Positions 33,893 to 38,583 of a stretch of 38,583 nt of DNA are shown here, piece after piece. The position numbers were made by a program, and so were the translations under genes. The notes beneath the pieces are model-generated. The model was given only the letters and a program-made list of their open reading frames with translations. It was not told where the DNA came from and did no database searches. The DNA comes from Gammaproteobacteria bacterium (GTDB lineage Bacteria; Pseudomonadota; Gammaproteobacteria; Steroidobacterales; Steroidobacteraceae): NCBI GenBank assembly GCA_028293745.1, contig JAQGOF010000243.1:1-38583 (forward strand). The letters are read 5' to 3'. Every line of letters begins with the position of its first letter. The first letter of the stretch is position 1.

Positions 33893-34738
33893 ATGGAACA
33901 GAATCTCCTGAAGTTTGACGGCCGCATCGTCGTGGTGACTGGCGCCGCTGGCGGCGGCATTGGAACGAGCGTCACGCGCATGCTCGCTGAAGCCGGGGCG
34001 ACAGTCGTCGCTGTGAGCCGCTCTCAGGAGAAAATCGACAAGAATGTCGCTCCCCTGATTGCTCGGGGCTTGTCGATCGTGCCGGTGGTGGCCGACGTTT
34101 CGACCGATGAAGGTGTGGCTGCAACTATGCAGCAGGTGCGGCGCACGAAAGGCACTCTCTACGGCCTCGCGAATGTCGCAGGCGGTGCAGCGGGGCCCAC
34201 CTGGATGCGTGCAACGCGGGTGACCCGGTCCGACTGGCGAGCGCTGTTCAACCAGAACCTGGAAACGATGTTCTTCATGAGTCAGGCCGTCGCCGCGGAA
34301 TTGAGGGAGAAACACCTCCCCGGTTCGATTGTCTCGCTCTCGTCGATCAGCGGCATGAACAGCGCGCCCTACCATCTTGCCTATGGCGCGGCCAAAGCGG
34401 CGATTGTCGCGGTGACGCGCACGTTGGGAGTCGAGCTGGCGCTCGACAACATCCGCGTCAACGCCATCGCTCCCGGGACGACCATAACACCGGGGGCGGG
34501 CGCATACATCGATGAAGATCCGGAGCGCGACCGCCGCGCCGTTGCCATGGGTCGGCGTGCCCTTCCTGATGAGCAGGCTGGCGCGGTACTTTTTCTGCTG
34601 TCGGAGCTGTCGAGCTACATAACGGGCCAGACCATCCTCGTTGACGGCGGCCTCAATCTCAAATGGACCCATCTTGGCGCCGACAACACGTCCGTGTTTC
34701 TCAAGGACGAGACTTTCCGTGCGGCGATCAAGCGCTGA
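33893..34738 (+). CDS. Short-chain dehydrogenase/reductase (281 residues)
   Basis: This SDR has TGAAGGGIG (residues 16-24, a slightly long glycine loop), NVAGG in place of NNAG (94-98) and catalytic S151, Y164, K168 (AYGAAKAAI), followed by GQTILVDGGLNLKWTH. The strand-2 end VSRSQEK suggests NADP. A tail of about 20 residues extends past the usual end. It would interconvert an alcohol and a ketone and is preceded by AGGACAGGTT. It stands alone, divergent from the Ddn-like gene and 80 bp from the convergent lipoyl-protein gene, so its pathway partner is not clear. Confidence 0.9.
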   Translation: MEQNLLKFDGRIVVVTGAAGGGIGTSVTRMLAEAGATVVAVSRSQEKIDKNVAPLIARGLSIVPVVADVSTDEGVAATMQQVRRTKGTLYGLANVAGGAAGPTWMRATRVTRSDWRALFNQNLETMFFMSQAVAAELREKHLPGSIVSLSSISGMNSAPYHLAYGAAKAAIVAVTRTLGVELALDNIRVNAIAPGTTITPGAGAYIDEDPERDRRAVAMGRRALPDEQAGAVLFLLSELSSYITGQTILVDGGLNLKWTHLGADNTSVFLKDETFRAAIKR

Positions 34739-34818
34739 GTCCAACAACTCGTGGCGCTCGATTGCGCTACAAACCTGTGCTCGAAGCGATCGCCGTCCGC
34801 GGCACCTTACAATCCAAC

Positions 34819-35049
34819 CTAGACGATCTCGCCAATGTCGGTCCCTACGGGGTAGGTCTCGCCCGCCTGCGCTTTCTGCATCAATCGCCCGGAGACCGGG
34901 GCCTGAATCTCCTGGACCGCTTTACCGGTTTCAAGGGTGTAGATCAGGTCGCCCTCGTTTACCTGGGCGCCGTCGGCTACAAGCCATTCGGCGAGCACGC
35001 CTTCGGTCATGGCCATCTCGAGGCGAGGAATTGTGAGCGGAGTCGACAT
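34819..35049 (-). CDS. Free-standing lipoyl-domain protein
   Basis: This 76-residue protein consists of a single biotin/lipoyl domain, with the lysine K43 in the DLIYTLETGKAVQEIQAPVSG turn that would carry lipoate. It lacks the peripheral binding domain and the acyltransferase core of an E2 protein. The frame ends in TAG with further stops close behind, and no E2 remnant follows. The gene begins 15 bp after the E1 alpha-beta stop, so the two are surely co-expressed and the protein probably serves as a swinging arm or acyl carrier for that enzyme. Carboxyltransferase biotin carriers have a different MKM motif, so lipoyl is preferred. Confidence 0.88.
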   Translation of the reverse strand: MSTPLTIPRLEMAMTEGVLAEWLVADGAQVNEGDLIYTLETGKAVQEIQAPVSGRLMQKAQAGETYPVGTDIGEIV

Positions 35050-35064
35050 GCTTCGGTTCGGTCC

Positions 35065-37107
35065 TTATTCCTTGAAAGCGAGCACTTCACGTACGCGAGC
35101 GGCGATGGATTTAGCCTGCGGGATCTGATTCATTTCGATCTCGCGGCAGTAGGCGATCGGAGCGTAATCGGCGCCGAGCCGGGCAACGGGGGCCTTTAGG
35201 GTAGAGAAGAGTTCCTCGTTGATGGTGCTCGCGAGTTCGGCACCAAAGCCGCAAAATTCTGTGGCGGCATGGACGACGAGCGCGCGCCGAGTCTTCTTCA
35301 CCGACTCCAGTACGCGGTGATAATCGACGGGTACGAGGGTCCTGAGATCAATCACCTCGAGACTCACGCCCTCCTTCTGCAACTCTTCAGCGGCGGCGAG
35401 ACACTCCTGCACCTGCCAGCCATAGGTGATCGCGCTGATGTCGGAGCCTTCACGCCGCACCTTCGCCACGCCCAGCGGGATACGATAGTCCGCGAGGGGC
35501 ACCTCGCCGCGGACGCCCCGCAGCAGCTTGATCGACTCCAGGTGCACGCAGGGATCGTCGTCAAAGATGCAGCTGAGCAGCAGGCCCTTAGCGTCAAACG
35601 GGGTACTTGGAAAGGCCACCTTCAGCCCCGGCGTATGAAGCAGCCAGGCTTCGAGCGACTGCGAGTGCTGGGCTCCAAAGCCGCCGATTCCGCCACCCAC
35701 CATCATGCGGATAGTCATCGGGACGTGTGTGGCGGACCCGGACATGTAGCGTTGCTTGGCCGCGTGGTTGAAGATCTGGTCTAAGCAGACGCCGGCGAAG
35801 TCGTTGAACATGATCTCCGCCACCGGCCGCATGCCCACGAGAGCCGCGCCAATCCCCGCGCCGATGATCGCTGTTTCCGCGATCGGCGTGGGCCGCACGC
35901 GCGCTTGGCCGTATTTGGTCTGCAGCCCCTTTGAAGTCGCGAAGAGGCCGCCGGGCGGATCGCCGATGTCCTCGCCAAGAAGGAACACGCCCTTGTCCTG
36001 TGCCAGCGCCAGGTCCTGGGCATCCCGGACCGCCTCCAGCATCAGCATAGTCTTGGTCGGTCCAGTGTGCGCGGCTTCCGCCTCACGGCACGGATAGTGG
36101 CCGCGGCGCGGCGGCACGCTGGGATCGGCGTATACGTCAAGCAACATCTCCTCCTTCGGAGTGGCTTGGCGGGCCAGCGCCTTGGTAATCGCCTGCTCGA
36201 CCTCTGCACGCGCCGCTTCGTCGATCTCCGCCAGGTGCTGTTCGGTGCAGACGCCGGCCTCAACCAGCAGGGCCCGGATGCGTGGTACCGGCCAGGCCTC
36301 CTTGGCGGCCTTGAGCTCCTCGGCCGAGAGCTCGTGTGAGTCCCCGACACCCGCGTGCGGTCCGAGTCTCTGGGTGACGGCCTCGACGAAAACCGGACCT
36401 TCCCCCCGACGAATCTCTTGCACGATCGTCTTCATGCCCTGGTAGAAGGCGGGCACGTCGTTGGCATCCAGCCGCACGCCTTTGAACCCGTAACCTGCAG
36501 CACGCGAGGCAAAATCTTTGCTGGCGGTGTAGCCCGGAATTTTCGTGTATTCGCCGATCTGGTTGTTCTGACACAGAAAGATCACCGGGAGCTTCCAGAC
36601 CCCAGCGAGATTCATGGCTTCGTGAACCGCGCCGATGCTGGTCGCGCCGTCGCCGAAATTGACGACGGTGACGCGATCTTCGGCGCGCAATTGGGTAGCC
36701 AACGCCAGGCCATTGGCGATCGGTGCGCCGGCACCCACGATGGCCGTCGTGAGCATGGAGCCGGAGGACGGGTCGGAGATATGCGGTGAGCCACCCTTGC
36801 CTTTGTTGACTCCGTCAATACAGCCCAGCGCTTCGGCGAACAGGCCTTCGAGCGCCACGCCTTTTGCCACCTGATCGTGGATGCCTCGATACGTCGTCAC
36901 CATGTAGTCGCGCGCGTTGATCAACTGGGCGAGCGTGGCGGGAATTGATTCCTGCCCCGTCATCGGCCAATAGCTGAACAAGAACTGCCCGGCAGAGAGC
37001 CCCGCCTGAATGCGTTTGTCGACGGCACGTATCCGCGCCATCTGCCGATAAATCTCCACCAGGACGGTTGGCTCAATGCCTAGGTTAGTTTGAACTAGCT
37101 GCTGCAT
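35065..37107 (-). CDS. 2-oxo acid dehydrogenase E1, fused alpha and beta subunits
   Basis: This 680-residue protein has an N-terminal E1-alpha half with the ThDP motif GDG (152-154) and NN (181-182). A joint near residue 355 leads into an E1-beta half beginning LEAVRDAQDLALAQDKGVFLLGEDIG, with the IAETAIIGAGIGAAL and HSQSLEAWLLHTPGLKVAFP segments. The family decarboxylates 2-oxo acids, including pyruvate, branched-chain oxo acids or acetoin, and transfers the acyl group to a lipoyl arm. Subunits are usually separate, so fusion is a notable variant. No complete E2 or E3 gene is in the window. The chosen ATG at 37107 has AAGGGGGG upstream, and the longer frame to 37149 lacks support. An 18-bp palindrome lies about 70 bp upstream. 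Confidence 0.93.
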   Translation of the reverse strand: MQQLVQTNLGIEPTVLVEIYRQMARIRAVDKRIQAGLSAGQFLFSYWPMTGQESIPATLAQLINARDYMVTTYRGIHDQVAKGVALEGLFAEALGCIDGVNKGKGGSPHISDPSSGSMLTTAIVGAGAPIANGLALATQLRAEDRVTVVNFGDGATSIGAVHEAMNLAGVWKLPVIFLCQNNQIGEYTKIPGYTASKDFASRAAGYGFKGVRLDANDVPAFYQGMKTIVQEIRRGEGPVFVEAVTQRLGPHAGVGDSHELSAEELKAAKEAWPVPRIRALLVEAGVCTEQHLAEIDEAARAEVEQAITKALARQATPKEEMLLDVYADPSVPPRRGHYPCREAEAAHTGPTKTMLMLEAVRDAQDLALAQDKGVFLLGEDIGDPPGGLFATSKGLQTKYGQARVRPTPIAETAIIGAGIGAALVGMRPVAEIMFNDFAGVCLDQIFNHAAKQRYMSGSATHVPMTIRMMVGGGIGGFGAQHSQSLEAWLLHTPGLKVAFPSTPFDAKGLLLSCIFDDDPCVHLESIKLLRGVRGEVPLADYRIPLGVAKVRREGSDISAITYGWQVQECLAAAEELQKEGVSLEVIDLRTLVPVDYHRVLESVKKTRRALVVHAATEFCGFGAELASTINEELFSTLKAPVARLGADYAPIAYCREIEMNQIPQAKSIAARVREVLAFKE

Positions 37108-37175
37108 GAAGAACCCCCCTTCGATCACCGGGCTGTAATCGCGGCCCACGCACGCGGGCCTACCTGACGCACAGA

Positions 37176-37193
37176 TACTAAGCTAGGTTAGTA
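37176..37193. promoter_or_regulatory. 18-bp near-perfect palindrome upstream of the E1 gene (candidate operator)
   Basis: TACTAA-GCTAGG-TTAGTA matches its own reverse complement at 16 of 18 positions. It is 69 bp before the E1 start, where a promoter is expected. The 10-mer CTAGGTTAGT recurs at 37080-37089 inside the first codons, where it is followed by TAGTT-TG-AACTA, another small inverted repeat. This fits a repressor that binds two sites. Confidence 0.5.
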
Positions 37194-37747
37194 CCAATGG
37201 CAGCCAGATACAAGAATGATGGGCGGCGCGTCTGTCCCTGCCGGCCACCCCCAGACCTTGGGTCGCGATGCAGCGGGCTATTTGCCGAGGGCCAGCGGCC
37301 GCAGCGAAAAGCGCAGCCATATCTGCCGCCCCCGCTCGAAATTGCAGGCCAGCTGGTCGGGCGCACCCGAGGTGCTAGCGCCACCACCGCGACTTCCCAC
37401 GCATGGTCCGACCCGCTGAGGGCTACGCTCACGTCAGGTTTTAAACCAACACGAAGGCGGCGAGAGCCGCGGCTGGCGAGCACAGCCTGACAGATCGGAA
37501 CAGACGACGATCAGGAGTTGCACCATTGGCAGCCACCGAGCCCCCTTGAGGCACGCGGGCCGCCAGGAACTGGTACCGTGGGACATGCTTTTGTCAGCGC
37601 TGCAACCTACCAACACCTCCGGGACGCGGCAATGTCTGCACCGGCAATCGAATGCGACTCTGGAGGAGATGGATGCGCCGCGAAGCCAGCACGCAGTTGC
37701 GGTCCGCGTGTTGGCTTTACTCGCCGGCCTGTGTCACGCGACAGTTC
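37194..37747. other. Non-coding gap of about 550 bp between E1 and TauD-like genes
   Basis: No convincing gene is visible in either direction. On the minus strand a frame of roughly 50 codons (about 37278-37436) ends in LACNFERGRQIWLRFSLRPL, which faintly resembles the last strand of a TonB-dependent receptor. It is bounded by stops and has no start, so at best it is a relic. Other open frames here are short and lack ribosome sites or recognisable motifs. Confidence 0.4.
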
Positions 37748-38583
37748 TCAGGCGATGGATTCGGTGCCGAGCAGGACCGTGCGATGCATCATCCGGCCGG
37801 ACGCAGGATCGTATGGGGTCGCCCGGTGCATGGTCCCGCAGTTGTCCCAGATCACCAGGTCACCGACCTCCCAGTCGTGGTGGTAGACATTCTCCGGGCG
37901 AGTCGTGTGGGCGGTGAGCTTCGCCACGAACGCGCGACTCTCGGCTTCGGACATGCCTGCGACGTGATCAACTGTCATCCCAACTACGAGCGACTTGCGC
38001 CCGGACCGGTGATGCCAGACGAGCGGATGCTCCTTGGGTGCCCTTCTTTGGCGCCAGCGCTCGGTCTCCTCTGGGCCGGAGTCCGGGTTCCACACACGAT
38101 GCGAGGCTGCAAGGCTGTGCATGATTCGTAAGGAGTCGCAACGCCGCTGCTCCTCCGGCGCGAGATCGTTGTAGGCTGCATAGGTGTTGCAAAACTCGGT
38201 TGCCCCACCCGTCTTCGAAAGGCGCCGACCGGTCAGGATTGTCGCCCTCACTGGAGGGGTATCATCAAAGATCCCGTCGATGTGCCAGTGGATCGTCGAT
38301 TTCAGATATTCAGCTGCGTCATTCTCTTTTTCATCCAACGTGATTTTGAAGATGACGTCCCGGCTGCCGTCAGGCTGCACCTTTCCCTGCGGGATGACCT
38401 CGCCCAGCAGTGAGCTGAAGGCCACCTGCTCTGCGTCGGTGAGGCCGAGCCGGTGGAAGACGAGCACGCCGTAGTGCTCGAGCGATTCGAGGCATTCCTT
38501 GATGAACGCCGGATCCGAGATCTCGTCCCGGCGCACCGTCGTTTCTGCACCGACGCGCGGCGAGAGTGGGCGAAACTTATCGG
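37748..38583 (-). CDS. TauD/TfdA-family 2-oxoglutarate, Fe(II)-dependent dioxygenase (second copy, N-terminus cut by window edge)
   Basis: This is a paralogue of 8677-9513. The frame remains open from the stop at 37748 to the right edge, and the upstream residues KFRPLSPRVGAETTV align with the N-terminus of the other copy. Only a few residues of the protein are therefore missing, and the GTG at 38536 is not the true start. Iron ligands H and D (HWHIDG) and the distal His (GTMHRATPYD) with the Arg fifteen residues later are all present. The role should parallel the other copy: hydroxylation of an acid with 2-oxoglutarate and O2. Differences between the copies lie in the middle region and may change substrate. 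Confidence 0.9.
   Translation of the reverse strand, partial: DKFRPLSPRVGAETTVRRDEISDPAFIKECLESLEHYGVLVFHRLGLTDAEQVAFSSLLGEVIPQGKVQPDGSRDVIFKITLDEKENDAAEYLKSTIHWHIDGIFDDTPPVRATILTGRRLSKTGGATEFCNTYAAYNDLAPEEQRRCDSLRIMHSLAASHRVWNPDSGPEETERWRQRRAPKEHPLVWHHRSGRKSLVVGMTVDHVAGMSEAESRAFVAKLTAHTTRPENVYHHDWEVGDLVIWDNCGTMHRATPYDPASGRMMHRTVLLGTESIA

Noticed and set aside
34739..34818. Degraded E2 catalytic core after the lipoyl protein
   Set aside because: Reading on past the stop shows several more stops and no acyltransferase motif, so the protein appears to end naturally.
37178..37483. Minus-strand open frame of about 100 codons in the gap before the right-hand TauD gene
   Set aside because: It has no ribosome site, no known motif, and an Arg/Gly/Ser-rich composition typical of random GC-rich sequence.
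1..38583. CRISPR arrays, tRNA or rRNA genes, insertion sequences
   Set aside because: No regularly spaced direct repeats, no transposase motifs and no tRNA-like cloverleaf were recognised. This is a visual judgement, not a search.

Overview
The window is a GC-rich (by eye about 60-65 %) and very densely coded stretch of a catabolic gene cluster, most likely from a proteobacterium. The evidence for this is the mix of LysR, TetR and IclR regulators, Rieske oxygenases, MaoC hydratases and a YhdH/AcuI-type reductase, with short gaps and ATGA overlaps between genes. The class cannot be settled from sequence alone. One gene, a deazaflavin (F420)-type nitroreductase homologue, is better known from actinobacteria. 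I found no rRNA, tRNA, insertion sequence, integrase or CRISPR array.

Layout. (1) 1-5343, minus strand: a Rieske oxygenase alpha subunit, a 305-residue SDR, an acyl-CoA dehydrogenase, a CitE-type CoA lyase and a Cat1/RipA-type CoA-transferase that runs off the left edge. (2) 5585-6874, plus: an MFS transporter. (3) 6861-14599, minus: a broken SnoaL-like gene, a two-domain MaoC hydratase, an acyl-CoA ligase, an SDR, a 2Fe-2S ferredoxin, a TetR regulator, a TauD/TfdA-type dioxygenase, an SDR and an MDR oxidoreductase. (4) 14776-25273, plus: a LysR regulator, an AcuI-like reductase, an SDR, a Baeyer-Villiger monooxygenase, a second Rieske alpha subunit, a ThDP-dependent lyase/decarboxylase, an aldehyde dehydrogenase and a TesB-like thioesterase. 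(5) 25288-26097, minus: an IclR regulator, divergent from the plus-strand set 26209-33218: an acyl-CoA ligase, a MaoC hydratase, a CaiB-type CoA-transferase, an SDR, a beta-propeller protein and an EthD-like protein. (6) 33328-33816, minus: a Ddn-like protein; 33893-34738, plus: an SDR. (7) 34819-37107, minus: a free-standing lipoyl-domain protein and a fused E1 alpha-beta dehydrogenase; then a gap of about 640 bp. (8) 37748 to the right edge, minus: a second TauD-like gene.

How the genes could work together (inference). Oxygenases (two Rieske, two 2-oxoglutarate dioxygenases, one BVMO) would attack a hydrophobic, probably cyclic or aromatic substrate. SDR/MDR enzymes would adjust alcohol and ketone levels. 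The ThDP enzyme and the aldehyde dehydrogenase would shorten and oxidise a 2-oxo acid side chain. CoA ligases and transferases would activate acids, and the dehydrogenase, MaoC, SDR and CitE-type enzymes would carry out beta-oxidation-like cleavage. Several parts are duplicated (Rieske, 305-residue SDR, TauD-like, MaoC, CoA ligase), which suggests two related branches or substrates. The substrate is not identifiable from sequence.
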